Source: Pleurodeles waltl (lineage: Eukaryota > Chordata > Amphibia > Caudata > Salamandridae). From it: a DNA stretch of 64,000 nucleotides. The stretch's first letter is position 1, and each line of letters opens with the position of its first letter. The notes below the pieces were generated by a model. The model did no database searches and was not told the DNA's origin. It was given only the letters and a program-made list of their open reading frames with translations. A program made the translations under genes and the position numbers. Location: contig NC_090444.1 in NCBI RefSeq assembly GCF_031143425.1, positions 1,536,598,782 to 1,536,662,781 of the forward strand. The letters run 5' to 3'. Positions 13,036 through 24,637 of the stretch are shown one piece after another.

Positions 13036-13826
13036 TTATGCCGAATTTTTTATAACGAAGTCCTGGTTAACGAAAGCGGAACAACGCTTTCTTTAACCAC
13101 GACTTTGTTATTTTGTGCCTTAACCACGCATGTCCTGAACAACGAACATGCATGGTTAAGGTACAAACAAGGGAGTCGGCTGAGGAGGATGACGCAGATG
13201 ACAAAGTGACGACTCAGGTAAGTGGGGGGTTTTAGGTTTTGGGGAGGGGGTGGGGGGTCAGGGGGTTTTGGGGTGGGGTTGGGGGGGTGGGGCGTTTTTG
13301 GTTTTGGGGAGGGGGTGGGGGGTCGGGGGTTTTAGGTTTTGGGGTGGGGTTGGGGGGGTGGGGCGTTTTTGGTTTTGGGGAGGGGGTGGGGGGTCGGGGG
13401 TTTTAGGTTTTAGGGTGGGGTTGGGGGGGTGGGGCGTTTTTGGTTTTGGGGAGTGGGTGGGGGGTCAGGGGGTTTTAGGTTTTGGGGTGGGGTGGGGTGG
13501 GGTTGGGGGGGTGGGGGGTTTTTGGTTTTGGGGAGTGGGTGGGGGGTCAGGGGGTTTTAGGTTTTAGGGTGGGGTTGGGGGGGTGGGGCGTTTTTGGTTT
13601 TGGGGAGTGGGTGGGGGGTCAGGGGGTTTTAGGTTTTGGGGTGGGGTTGGGGGGGTGGGGTGAGGGATGTAGGGTGAATGGTGCCTATTGCTAATGATTT
13701 TATCAGGAATGCCTTACAACGAAATATCATTGTTAAGGCATTCGTGGTAAAATCATTAGTAGTAAAGACGAGGTCGGTGTTCCGACCTCGTTGTTAAGGT
13801 TAGTAGTAATTTAAGATTCGGTGTTC
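13036..13826. mobile_element. Palindromic DNA element carrying a G-rich minisatellite (boundaries approximate)
   Basis: This segment interrupts L1 ORF2 between the block ending near 13030 and its resumption near 13830. It consists of hairpins at 13064-13099 and 13118-13161, then the minisatellite, then hairpins at 13691-13759 and 13768-13791. The hairpins share loop or flank words (ggaacaac, aacgaa, ttaagg). No transposase frame is present. I could not fix a target duplication, so the superfamily is unknown; a non-autonomous DNA transposon is most likely. Confidence 0.6.
13218..13665 (+). repeat. G-rich minisatellite, 71-bp unit, about six copies
   Basis: The landmark 'ggcgtttttggttttgggga' recurs with its cg at 13293, 13364 and 13435 (71-bp spacing) and again in later units, one of which carries a short tggggtgggg insertion. 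One strand is almost only G and T, with many runs of four or more G. The Gly/Trp/Phe-rich frames are artefacts. Confidence 0.9.
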
Positions 13827-14350
13827 CGTCATATAACCAAGAAGCCATGCATGTCTTTATATAAGCCAAAGCACACCAAAGCTAAAGGGGGAGTAAATTT
13901 CCTAGATTTCTCTACTTATCATTAAGCAGTCTTATTAAAACAGTCAGTCCACTGGATAACAAGTACATTATAATACACTCCACTAAGGGTTTACTGGGAG
14001 TGCACATTCCTATCACCTTTTTCCTTTCATGAGTACTTGTCATTTATGCAGAAGCCTCAAAAATGCTCTACTCCAATTTTTCAAAACACTTGCAAATTAC
14101 TATATTCCATCACTTCTTACTTTCCCACAGATCTCCTTTCCTTTTTAGGCTCTACCATTTGGCATAGTAAATATTTATGAATAAAAATAGACCCATTTAC
14201 TGGGAAACTTAGAGAACAAAAGGATTGATTTGGGTTTACCAATTGTTCAATCATGATTCTCAGCACTTTTTCACAAGCTCAAGCACTCTTTGGCCTTGCC
14301 CTTGCCTTTCACACTAAACTTACAACATTACAAAATACCATAGTTCAAAC

Positions 14351-14694
14351 CAGTGCTTAATTTATAAATAAAAAGGTGCCAGTGCCCAAACCCCTCTTCT
14401 TAAACATGCGGCTGCTACAATTAAATGTGTGAACGCGGAATACTGATGCAGCGTAATCCTGAACCCATCTCAGGTCTTTTCAATCCATATAAAGCCACTC
14501 CCTGCCCCTTCAGCTCACTATTGCAGCTTTCTGTTTTCTCCCTTTGTGACGCTTTTTTGTTTTTCCCTTACTCTGTCTTTCCCATATGTGTCTTTTGCTC
14601 ACAGCAAATACTTGAGGCAGAAGAACAAGCCCCGGCCCTCAAAAATAAGGGCCGGTGATCAGCACCGGAAACAACAAGCACACATTAAGCACTG
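14351..14694. mobile_element. hAT-type MITE, 344 bp
   Basis: The ends are CAGTGCTTAAT and ATTAAGCACTG, perfect 11-bp terminal inverted repeats starting CAGTG. They are flanked by an exact 8-bp duplication GTTCAAAC at 14343-14350 and 14695-14702. CAGTG-type ends with an 8-bp duplication are diagnostic of hAT transposons. There is no transposase, so it was moved in trans. It sits inside L1 ORF2. Confidence 0.9.
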
Positions 14695-14969
14695 GTTCAA
14701 ACGTAGACTCGCTTTAAATCCCTTCTTCACCGAATCCAATGCTTTCCAATAGCCTTGCTACAATTTTATATACAAATCCAAAAGCCTCTACCATGTATTT
14801 ACACTTACAGCTCATTTCCAGTGACCCCGCCCCACTAAAAACTGTACTGAATCAGTATGAGAATTTTATTGTTCCAAAATGTTTCCCATTTCAACCTGGA
14901 AATATATATGGATTAAAATCAAAAAAACTTATTGAGCTACAAATACAGCACAAAAACTATTTTATATAT

Positions 14970-17091
14970 TGTTAGAAATGGGGTCTTTGGTTGACAGTCA
15001 GGTTACCCACTGTTCAAGCAAGGACCCTCACTCTAGTCAGGGTAAAAGAGAATGACCCTCAGCTAACCCCTTCTTACCCCCTTGGCAGCTTGGCAGAGCA
15101 GTAGGCTTAACTTCAGAGTGCTAGGTGTAAAGTATTTGAACCAACACACACAGTAACTTAATGAAAACACTACAAAATGACACACCACCAGTTTAGAAAA
15201 TTAGGAAATATTTATCTAAACAAAACAAGACCAAATTACAAAAATCCGACATACACAAGTCAAGTTATGAATTTTTTAAGATTAAACTCAAAAATAGCGC
15301 TTAGAAACACAAAATGCTTCGATGAGGTGTTAACACACCCTCGTGGCGGAGTCGTTCCCAACAAGCCGACACCAGCGGCACCAGACACGGAGTAGCGTAG
15401 ACCCCCAAGTACAGTACCTTTGGTGAAGACTGAAAACAAGTCAATGCACGAAGTCGGGGATCGCGGCGTCTGTGCGAAACATTGAATCCGCGCACTTCGA
15501 GCGGCGTCGGTCACGACGTGGTGTGGCTACTTCCACGGAGTTGCGGACTTCAGCGGGGCTGCAGCGGTGTTGGGCCTGCGAAGGTCGTTGCGTTCCATCG
15601 AAGATCACGGAGTCGGTTGCAGGCGGCGTCACCGGATTCAGCAGCGGCGTCGGTCCAAAGTTGTCCGAAGTCGATTTCCTTTGATTTCCACCAGCTTTCC
15701 TTTCAAGGGCCCAGGGACTGGATAGGGCGCCACTTGTCAGAGCAGGAGTCTCTCCAGAGACTCCAGGTGCTGGCAGAGAGAAGTCTTTGCTGTCCCTGAG
15801 ACTTCAAACAACAGGAGGCAAGCTCTAAATCAAGCCCTTGGAGATTTCTTCACAAGATGGAAGGCACACAAAGTCCAGTCTTTGCCCTCTTACTCTGGCA
15901 GAAGCAGCAACTGCAGGACAGCTCCACAAAGCACAGTCACAGGCAGGGCAGCACTTCTCATCATCTCTTCAGCTCTTCTCTAGGCAGAGGTCCCTCTTGT
16001 TTCCAGAAGTGTTCTAAAGTCTGTGGTTGTGGGTGCCCTTCTTATGCCCAATTTCTCCTATGAAACAGGCCTATTTCAAAGTAAAGTCTCTTTTGAATGT
16101 GAAATCCTGCCTTGCCCAGGCCAGGCCCCAGACACTCACCAGGGGGTTGGAGACTGCATTCTGTGAGGGCAGGGACAGCCCTTTCAGGTGTAAGTGACCA
16201 CTCCTCCCCACCCTCCTAGCACACATGGCTCATCAGGAAATGCAGACTACACCCCAGCTCCCTTTGTGTCACTGTCTAGTGTGAGGTGCAACCAGCCCAA
16301 CTGTCAAACTGACCCAGACAGGGAATCCACAAACAGGCAGAGTCACAGAAATGGTATAAGCAAGAAAATGCTCACTCTATAAAGTGGCATTTTCAAACAC
16401 ACAATCTTAAAATCAACTTCACTAGAAGATGTATTTTTAAATTGTGAGCTCAGAGACCCCAAACTCCACTTGTCCATCCGCTCCCAAAGGGAATCTACAC
16501 TTTAAACAGGTTTAAAGGTAGCCCCCATGTTAACCTATGAGAGGAATAGGCCTTGCAACAGTGAAAAACGAATTTAGCAATATTTCATTGCCAGGACATA
16601 TAAAACACATTACTATATGTCCTACCTTAACTATACACTGCACCCTGCCCTTGAGGCCACCTAGGGCCTACCTTAGGGGTGCTTTACATGTAAGAAAAGG
16701 GAAGGTTTAGGCCTGGCAAGTGGGTACTTGGCAAGTCGAATTTAAAGTTAGAACTGCACACACAGACACTGCAGTGGCAGGTCTGAGACATGATTACACA
16801 GCTACTTATGTGGTTGGCACAACCAGTGCTGCAGGCCCACTAGTAGCATTTAATTTACAGGCCCTGGCACCTCTAGTGCACCTTACTAGGGACTTACTAG
16901 TATGTCAAATATGCCAATCAGGGATAGACCAATCAACCATACAATTTACAAAGAGAGCATATGCACTTTAGCACTGGTTAGCAGTGGTAAAGTGCTCAGA
17001 GTTCAAAAGCCAACAGCAACAGGTCAGAAAAAATAGGAGGCAGGAGGCAAAAAGATTGTGGATGACCCTGATAAGCAAAAAAAGTCCAACA
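14970..17091 (-). mobile_element. Solo LTR (2.1 kb) of the same LTR superfamily as the 30-39 kb element
   Basis: The segment starts TGTTAGAAATGGGG and ends AAGTCCAACA, the inverted image of the element at 30283 (TGTTGGACCTGG ... TTTCTAACA). A 5-bp duplication TATAT flanks it (14965-14969 and 17092-17096), as expected for Ty3/gypsy integrase, and the L1 ORF2 reading resumes directly after it. It contains the shared LTR blocks and a CpG-richer centre near 15440-15680. It formed by recombination between two LTRs and encodes nothing. Confidence 0.9.
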
Positions 17092-17464
17092 TATATATAA
17101 TAGACTTTTTCTGACACCTGGTCTACTACACAAGATTAATGCAAAATACCCAGATAATTGCTGGACATGTTCCTCCAAACAGGCTGACTTGAAACACCTA
17201 CTATTCACATGCCCCTCTGTGTCTCTTTTTTGGACACAGGTTGGAACCAAATACATTCTGTATCTTTAGTTAATATGTATCGTTTTTTGAATACCTTTCT
17301 TATTGCTCAATTATCATTAATGATCAGACATTTATATACATGGCTTATGTAATTACTTCCCTTTCTTTTTTCCCCTCCTTTCCCCTCACATTCTTCCTAA
17401 GTGTCTTTTGTTATTTTCATGCACTATTTGCTGTGCATTTTTACTCTGTAATATTTTTCCTGAA

Positions 17465-17470
17465 AATAAA
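17465..17470 (+). terminator. Polyadenylation signal of the L1
   Basis: AATAAA lies about 20 bases before the A-rich end and the right target duplication of the L1. Confidence 0.65.
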
Positions 17471-17490
17471 CTTAGTTTTTTAAACGTAAA

Positions 17491-17500
17491 AAAGTAGGCA
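17491..17500. repeat. Target-site duplication, right copy, of the L1
   Basis: AAAGTAGGCA matches 8655-8664 exactly and follows a short A tract, as expected for an L1 3' junction. Confidence 0.7.
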
Positions 17501-18509
17501 TGTAGCAATAAAAGTGCAAAATGTTTATTTGGATTTCAGCACAAACATTGTTTTGCAATAGAAAGTTGAATGAAATTAATGCAAAGATGCTCTTTGAGCT
17601 GCTTTGCATTATTTGCATTAAGGCGGTGTATCGTGGGTGGTACAAAGGTATTCCCATGCAACCCCCCATTGTCTTAGATACAAAGCCCTATCTAGTAAAA
17701 TTGTAGACTGGATTGTGTGCAAAAAAGTAACACCTCCTTGAAAAAAGTGTAAAAAAGGAGAAATGTTTTTGTTTCTCAAAACGTTTCTGATTTTTGCAGG
17801 TGTGCTGCACTGCCCAGCACATGTCCAAGTGGGAACATTTTAATAGTTTATATGAACATACTATTTATATTCTAAAAGATTATCCTTCCAGTAGAAAAGC
17901 GATGCTAGACATCACTGAGAAATCGTTGCACTAGGTATTAGTAGAAATGGAGCTGTCCTGCTCTTTCTGTCTCAAGCAATGTACTGCAGCTCCTTTGGTT
18001 ACTGTGCTGCATTGCATAAGAGCTTTGTAAATCTGCTCCAATATATTTAGCAACAGTTTGAGCCAAATCTAACAAAGTATTAAAAACTTAAACATTTTGA
18101 AAAATATGCTCATGTTATTGGCAAAATAGCTCACTCACTGATGTGAAAGAGATAGAGCATGACAGCTACAGTTGATTTTCGAGGCTTTTCTAACAACTGT
18201 ATAGCTTGGAAACAGACTTTACAGCAACTCCCTCTTTCCAACTAAGAAACAAGATCTCCGGGTCCATGTAGTATACTTGCTGATATTTTGTTTTAACTGA
18301 TTGAAGAAACATTCAAAAAGATTTGCAGACTCAGGTAAATATCACAGCTCCGAAGTGGAGAAGGATATGAAATTTGAGAAGGTAGCATTAAGGGGAAAAG
18401 AAGGGATATTGTAAGCGCATAATAGCTTCTGCCACGAAAAAAGGGTTGTGCTAGAAAAGATGTTGAAAAATAAACTTCAAAAGAATTATCATTGAATGCA
18501 CCTTACTTC
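17501..18509. other. No recognisable gene; unassigned sequence
   Basis: AT-rich sequence without coding motifs, RNA genes or clear transposon ends. It may include upstream parts of the CR1-like remnant that begins to be readable near 18510. Confidence 0.5.
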
Positions 18510-18990
18510 CTGTAAAACATATGCCCTTGAAACCCCCATAATACGACCCTAGTAATTCAGATATGGCAACTACCACCCCATCTCTCATTTCCCCTTTGAC
18601 TGTGTAATAGTGGAGACTAGTGTAGCTAGGCAGCTCCCTTAATCTCTGGAGAAATGTAATCTCATCATACCATGGCAACTGAGGCTGCCCCCTAAGAGGT
18701 GTAGAGCTAGACAGCCACAAAAAGGTCTGGACCTACAGTATGCAGCTGGGTGGATCCTGTAGGGTTTATCCGCTTCATTTGACATAGTAGCACAGAGTGT
18801 CCTCCTTACAAGACTTGAAGTGATGGGACTTTCTGAGAAGTGGCTTGTTAGGTTCCATTCTACTTCGAGGGAACACTATCAGTCACACTGACTTTGTCAC
18901 TTTACAGGTTTCTCAGCTCAGTAGTTCAACCTGACGTCCAGCAGGGTCCTCACTGTTGCCAATTGTGTTTAAAATGTATGTTAAACTTCC
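18510..18990 (+). pseudogene. CR1/L2-like LINE reverse transcriptase remnant
   Basis: Conceptual translation with frame changes shows RT blocks in the right order: NYHPISHFPF near 18570 (family form NYRPIS), ETSVARQL near 18610, GLSASFDIVAQSVLLTRL near 18760-18815 (family form DLSAAFDTVDH with a following LL.RL), and PDVQQG near 18930 (family form GVPQGS). The catalytic YADD block is not seen, and stops split the reading. The pattern is known for CR1/L2/Rex-type non-LTR elements; the exact clade cannot be decided by eye. Confidence 0.65.
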
Positions 18991-20038
18991 AACAGACTTT
19001 ATAAGGTCCACCAACTGCACTGAAATGGTCTCCACTGTCCATACTCAACTGGTTGTTCTTTCGGATCAAAACTCCCTGCAAACACTCCCACAGTCCAAAG
19101 TTTCTTAGGCGGCCTTCTGCAGGCACTGAGCAATATATTCCTGAAACAGATGTCAATAAGGTCCAGCTGCTGCTCACTGGAAAGAATTAAACGGCACTGG
19201 CCAGATTACATCACATGGCCACAGCCTTTAGGCGCACCCTAGTGCACTGTTTTATACATACAGAGTTTGGATTATGAATCATCCATTACATTCCTAAAAC
19301 TATTTAAACACATATATTTCACATTGTGTAGTCTACCAATATAGTTGTCACCCGAAAATGATTGTGACATCTTGAGCTACACCCAATAGTGAGGCAGCAC
19401 AATGTAATATCTAACCTCTACGGGTTTCTCAGGAATGAGGAAAGAGAACCAACAACACATTCAAAACAGAGGGTTCCAGCTTCCCCACCTGTTAATAATG
19501 TACTGATCCACCTGCTGCACAAATGCAATTTACTGACAGGAGTGCATGATGTCCACATCGCAAGTATATCGTCCTTTACCACTTCATGTTCGCCTCTATG
19601 AGAAATCCTGGCAATTACCTCCCGTCTGGCACAGGAAGCTCAGATGATATATTCTGCCTGCGAAAACGGCGGGAGATAAATACGCTTCTATTAACAGCGA
19701 TGCTCCTTCCCACCAGTCTTCCTCTCCTCGGCAGTGGCGCTGCTGATATTAAACTGTTGCTAAGGAACCCAAAAAGCATGCGTAAACTACTTTGTTCAGT
19801 ATCTTGAAAACTGGGAAGGACTAAAGAGATAGACCAGACCGAGTAAATCCCTGCCAGAGCTACTCACATCAGAGCAGACACGTGCACAGCCAGTCTGACA
19901 CAGTTCTCTGAATTTGGAGTAAATTCGCTGACAGGTTCCACTACGCCCGCTCAGCCTTAGGTGAAAATCAACAGTTCAACTCGACGAGAAGAGCGAAAAC
20001 AAGTTCCCGTGCACTGTCCTGAATGCATCTGGCATTAT
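18991..20038. other. No recognisable gene; unassigned sequence
   Basis: It may contain further unreadable LINE debris just after 18990. I see no protein motif or RNA gene. Confidence 0.5.
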
Positions 20039-20209
20039 GGGCCTGATTCTAACTTTGGAGGACGGTGTTAAACCGTCCCAAAAGTGGCGGATATACCACC
20101 TACCGTATTACGAGTTCCATAGGATATAATGGACTCGTAATACGGTAGGTGGTATATCCGCCACTTTTGGGACGGTTTAACACCGTCCTCCAAAGTTAGA
20201 ATCAGGCCC
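20039..20209. mobile_element. Near-perfect palindromic MITE, 171 bp, Harbinger-like
   Basis: The two arms are reverse complements over almost the full length, starting GGGCCTGATTCTAAC and ending GTTAGAATCAGGCCC, with a short asymmetric centre near 20115-20130. A 3-bp duplication TAT flanks it (20036-20038, 20210-20212). The end resembles that of the larger GC-rich MITEs in this window (GGCCCTCATTCTGAC), which suggests a related family. It has no coding capacity. Confidence 0.85.
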
Positions 20210-23200
20210 TATGTCTTTTGCAATAGCAGGAGTGACCGAAAGCAAGCACAAGTAAAATATACAATCTCATCTAGGCGAGACCTGAATGGTGCTAGATAAA
20301 TGCATGGATGAACAGTGCAAATATGAGCAGATTGTTTTATGTTAATTGAAAAGCACAGCAAAAGTGCTGGAAAAAGTTTTCCTTCACATTTTATATGCAA
20401 GGACTCACCCTTAGATTTTACAAAAACTCCTCTAGCAAATGTGGTTCATGTGCACATATTGATTACAATACATTTTTGAGGTCTGAGTCTGCATAGTTGT
20501 CAATTTTCATCTTTAAAAAAAACTGTTGCAATCTTTTCCCAGGGTTTGCACTTAAGGCACGCTTAGGGGGTCTTGTACACACCTTCATAGGAAAATGAAT
20601 GCAACCAGAACCCTAGAAAAATACCGTTTCCCTCCCAAGTATGAAGAAATATTAAATTGCACACTCTCAACACAACCGTGATCACACGAACAGCAGTCAT
20701 GATAGATTCGCATTCGACAGATGATAAACCTCGTGCAGCAAATCAGCATGTACAGGGCTCTTTCAAGGATCCGTCCTGCTATTGTCAACCCTCAGATTGG
20801 GATCTGGAGTACATCCTCGTTACAGACTTCCGTTAAGCATTGCAGTCCGTATCTGTAGCCCAGCCTACTTCTGTGCCTTTAGGCGTTTTTTTTTCTTCCT
20901 TGTGCTTTTATTTTTAATTCCTTGTATTTTTGTGCTATATGCTTGTAATAGAAAAATAATAACTTTCGCACTAGTGTGGCAAAGTCAGCCCTATTGGCTT
21001 TGTCATTGCTTATTTTCTTGATTTGTGTTTGTGTCAACTGACACGGTTCAAAACCCATATTAAAACATAATCATATTACTTGTTCCAGTTAATCAAATCT
21101 TGTAACATCCCATGACTGAGGAATCCAATAGCATGAATATTGCAATAGTGTATGAGCTTAGTAGCACCAAAGAATCCCTGGCCAGATTTGGAGTGCTACA
21201 CTACTGCAAAAGAGAGATGCTCTTCGAAAGGTTTCGAATCCTTGTAATGTTCAAGTGAACTTAAGTTTTCCCTTATTAAAGGATGACGGTACCCCTGGCT
21301 TTGTGGGCAAAAAAGGAGAAGCTGTATTTATATGCACGAGTGGCCTCATTGAGCCGAACTTGCATGCACACCAGAGTTTGGGGTCTTGCTGTTGGAGGCC
21401 CAAGTGCCACGATGCGCTATGGATTCATTGCTGCCGGGTCCCGAAAAACAGTGGAAGCTGAAAGGATTGTGGTAGGGCCATATTATAGCTTAAAGCATAT
21501 TTCCTCAAAGCCTTTGCCTATGCTGGGTCATAAAGAGCGAGAGACGTTGAAAGAAACAAGTGATGTGCTGGCACATCATAAACTGACCAGTCCTAAAAAC
21601 ATGTTATCCCGATTCCAGTGAGGGAGATTTAAAGTCTGTTTGGAAACACAGGGGATAGAATATTTTGTTCTAAGGACTCTGAAACTTTGTAGCTTTGAAA
21701 CTTTGTAAGCATTTAGCTTGATCTGTAGTCCTAATCCAGGAAATGGAATAGGAATTTCCATTGCCTACGTTACCAGTTTGTCGCATTGTACAGAGGGGAG
21801 GGTGAAGTTTTGACCACTCTGCACAGAGCATGGAGTGTGGAGTTCCGAAAAAATCAGCGAAGTGTAACAGAGTACCAAAAAACTCCCAAAAGTGGAGAGG
21901 AGTTTTTCCTCTTGTGCGATTCGCCAACATTAAGTTGCAATACAAGAGAAATCTGTAAATTGGCGAGAGTGAGTGAGCTTTCTGAATGCAGGCAGTTGTG
22001 TCAGGTCACTACCACTCACATTGAAAAAGCTGCCACTCGCATTGAGGAAGCTGCCACTTGCACGGAAAATCTACCCGAGTGGCAGAAAGAAGTTAGCGCC
22101 CTTTGGTGCTCTGCGTGATGCCATTCGTGCTAATTTTACAGCGTGGGAGAAATTCCTGGTGCTAAAAATAAGTGCAAACAGTGCGACTTACCCAAACTCT
22201 GCCACTTGCGGAACTCCGAGTAGTGGGATGGAGCTTTTTTTAGACACTTCGCAGAGTTCTAGGAGGCAGAACTCTCCGAACTCCACCCAGGCCTAATTGT
22301 ACAGCTGAAGTTAAATATTTGCACTGGGACGAACTCAAACTGCAACTCAATATTATGCAAGATGAGATTCAAACCAACATTTTCTGTTCATTACATCAGA
22401 GATACAGTGGTAACCATTATTTCTCTATCATGTATGTGTTTGCTATCAGTTTTATACTGCTTTGGGTGTTATTTCTCTATTCATGTATGTGTCTGCTAAC
22501 AGTTTCATACTGCTTTGAGTGTAATCTGATGGTCATTTCAGAGCACAGGATGATGATAACAGAGTGATTAGTTGAGGGGAAATGCACCGTAGAAGGAGAA
22601 AACATCCAGTTGGTATAGTGACTCTTACATCTCATATTAAATCGGTGGTCGCTCTTCAATAATCGAGCACACAAAGATTGTTTTGGATGAAATGGAGAAC
22701 TTCATAAAAAATTGTGTCAAGAAGATTTAAAACTTACGATGCTCAAAGAACCATTTCAGGAGTTGTCAAGCCAAGTTGAAGATCTGAATTTTAAAATAGA
22801 CACAAATTGTTGTGTATAGAACGTGCTGCCTGCAAGTGATTTTAGACATAGTAGAACAGTTTAAGTAGCAGCTTTTACTGTTACCAAACATGAATGCTCA
22901 TCCCTTGAATTCTAAATAATGCAAATTGCAGCCAGGAAAAAACAAACATTCCCCACTAGAGGGAAGCTAGTGATAATTCAGTGTCTAACCAAAAGGGACC
23001 AAAAAGGCACCTTTACTATTTGCACAGTTTGAAATGGGTAGTACCATGTTCTATTAGTAAGTTATTCTCCATTCTAAGGTGCACAACTTGAAATGGGAGC
23101 AATTTGATGCCTGCTAATTTGCAGACCCCATGCTATTGTAAATCATTGGTGCACAACTTGCAGCTAAATTTTTGTGGCCCCATCAGTATCTGGCGCTTAA

Positions 23201-24637
23201 TAGAAAGAGAAACATCAGAAAGATGAAAAGCAGAGTGCACCTTCCATGGACTCCTGTCTGTGATCCCTAACTTACACAGAGATCTATTTAGAAGATACAC
23301 AGGGGGTGTCAGACGTAAGCCATCTAACTATCCAACATATGGCAGGAACATCCTGGAAGCGAAGGACAGTAAAAAGAAAAAGACAAAAGATGGTGTTCAT
23401 CAGTTTTCTTTTTTTTCAAAAACAAAATCCAGCTGAAAAATAAAAAGCTTTTGGAAAGTGAGATGACTGACGGGCCACCATCTTTGACAGTGCCATTCAT
23501 CTAACCTTTCCTACAGCCATGATTGAGGTTCCTGCAAATGTATAGAGATGCCAACATTGCTGACAGGCATCTCTAAATTTGACAGGTGGAGTAAAGGCAG
23601 ATTGGTTGATGTAAAATATTCCGCCACCCTGTCTGTCTTTACACCGTTTGCCTAACCATAAACCATGCCCTCTCTTTAGAGAGTCACAATGACTAAAAAC
23701 AATGGCTTGGAATGCTATGCCAAGCAATTGCCAATGATTAGACTATTTGCAAGAATTGGTCCCATCACATTTTGTTTGTTTGGTTGTTCGTAGGATGATT
23801 GGAACATGAGACTAGTGCAGCTTTCCTAGCCTACTACTGCCAATGTTTGTGAATTCCAAAAAGTACTACATTTGCATCCACTCAAGGAGTACTTCTGTGG
23901 TTGCTAGTTTACTACTTTTTTGGGTGAAAAAAGTTTCTCTATCTAGAAAAGTTTCTGATCCATAGAATGAAAACAGGTAAAACCTCGTAGTGAAATCAGG
24001 ACGACAAGAAACCCCAACATAGACAAAGCAGATTCGACTCAGGGACCTCAGACCCAACTACTAAGACCAGTATGCATTTATTTAGGGGGGGGTCACACCA
24101 TACCTCCTCCCGATTCTACACCCTTGTAGATACTTTTATAACCTGAGCTACCTCACTGGCTAAACAGTGTACCAAGATTATAAATTGGGTCTTGTTGTTT
24201 CATTTCTTCAATAATACAAGCCTAAAATGAGCTAAAGTTTTGCAAATGCATGACAATCACCCTAACAACATGGGGCTAGTGGACAGCTGTGTCAATGTCT
24301 GCTTGAATTTTATGCCATAGAATATGCTATGCTGTGCAGTGCTGAGAGAGACTCCTAAAATAAATAATTGCTCTATGTTATGATTTTGAACTATCTCATT
24401 CACAGTGCATGCAATCTAAGCAGAAAAAAATCGCACTAAACATTCATAATTAATCATCTTTCTAAAATGCTGCAGGCCTATAACATCTCAGCAGTTTTTC
24501 TAAGTCTGACTATGACAAAAAATATTAGCAGGAGTAAGTGAAATGAGATCCAAGTTTTCTTTAATGGAGAAATATCAACATTATTTTATGCACCTAAAAA
24601 TGAAACACACTTTTAATTTAAAAGATGTCATTGGACG
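20210..24637. other. No recognisable gene; unassigned sequence
   Basis: Contains a roughly 52-bp imperfect tandem duplication starting at 22419 and 22471, and short internal echoes of 'cact.gcattgaggaagctgcc' near 22010-22080. No conserved protein, RNA gene or transposon boundary was recognised. Confidence 0.5.
22419..22522 (+). repeat. Two-copy tandem duplication, about 52-bp unit
   Basis: 'atttctctatcatgtatgtg' at 22419 recurs as 'atttctctattcatgtatgt' at 22471, and the following bases (cag/ttttatactgcttt versus cag/tttcatactgcttt) also match with few differences. Confidence 0.75.

Larger units (their letters stand above)
10650..17269 (+). pseudogene. L1 ORF2 (endonuclease-reverse transcriptase) remnant
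   Basis: ORF2p nicks DNA and reverse transcribes L1 RNA. Visible pieces in order: an APE-type endonuclease (FLQETHLTDSE near 10690; NVYGPN near 10915; VLAGDCNPFVDP near 11000); reverse transcriptase (CRNYRPISFVNVDYKIF near 12060; a DAIKAFDCMNW box near 12270; VAYADNILL near 12560, where the catalytic second Asp is Asn); a late block (GGVNFLDF near 13890); and the C-terminal Cys/His motif with CWTCSSKQADLKHLLFTCP near 17155-17215, ending at TAG 17267-17269. Three transposons interrupt it, and stops and frameshifts are frequent. The reading picks up again across the solo LTR, confirming its insertion point. Confidence 0.85.
8665..17490 (+). mobile_element. L1-type LINE, near full length, decayed, split by three insertions
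   Basis: The element has a 5' untranslated region with a YY1-like motif, an ORF1 region, an ORF2 region (endonuclease, reverse transcriptase, C-terminal Cys-rich segment), a polyadenylation signal and a 10-bp target duplication on both sides. Removing the nested insertions (about 0.79, 0.35 and 2.13 kb) leaves about 5.5 kb, close to a complete L1. Both reading frames contain many stops and frameshifts and the RT catalytic YADD is YADN, so the copy is dead. It is the oldest layer here, because the other insertions interrupt it. Confidence 0.85.

Noticed and set aside
13250..13694. Gly/Trp/Phe-rich plus-strand frames
   Set aside because: They are direct translations of the G-rich 71-bp minisatellite.
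14690..14702. 'ggttcaaa' as a tRNA T-arm (B box)
   Set aside because: It is the hAT target duplication and terminus; no A box or cloverleaf is present.
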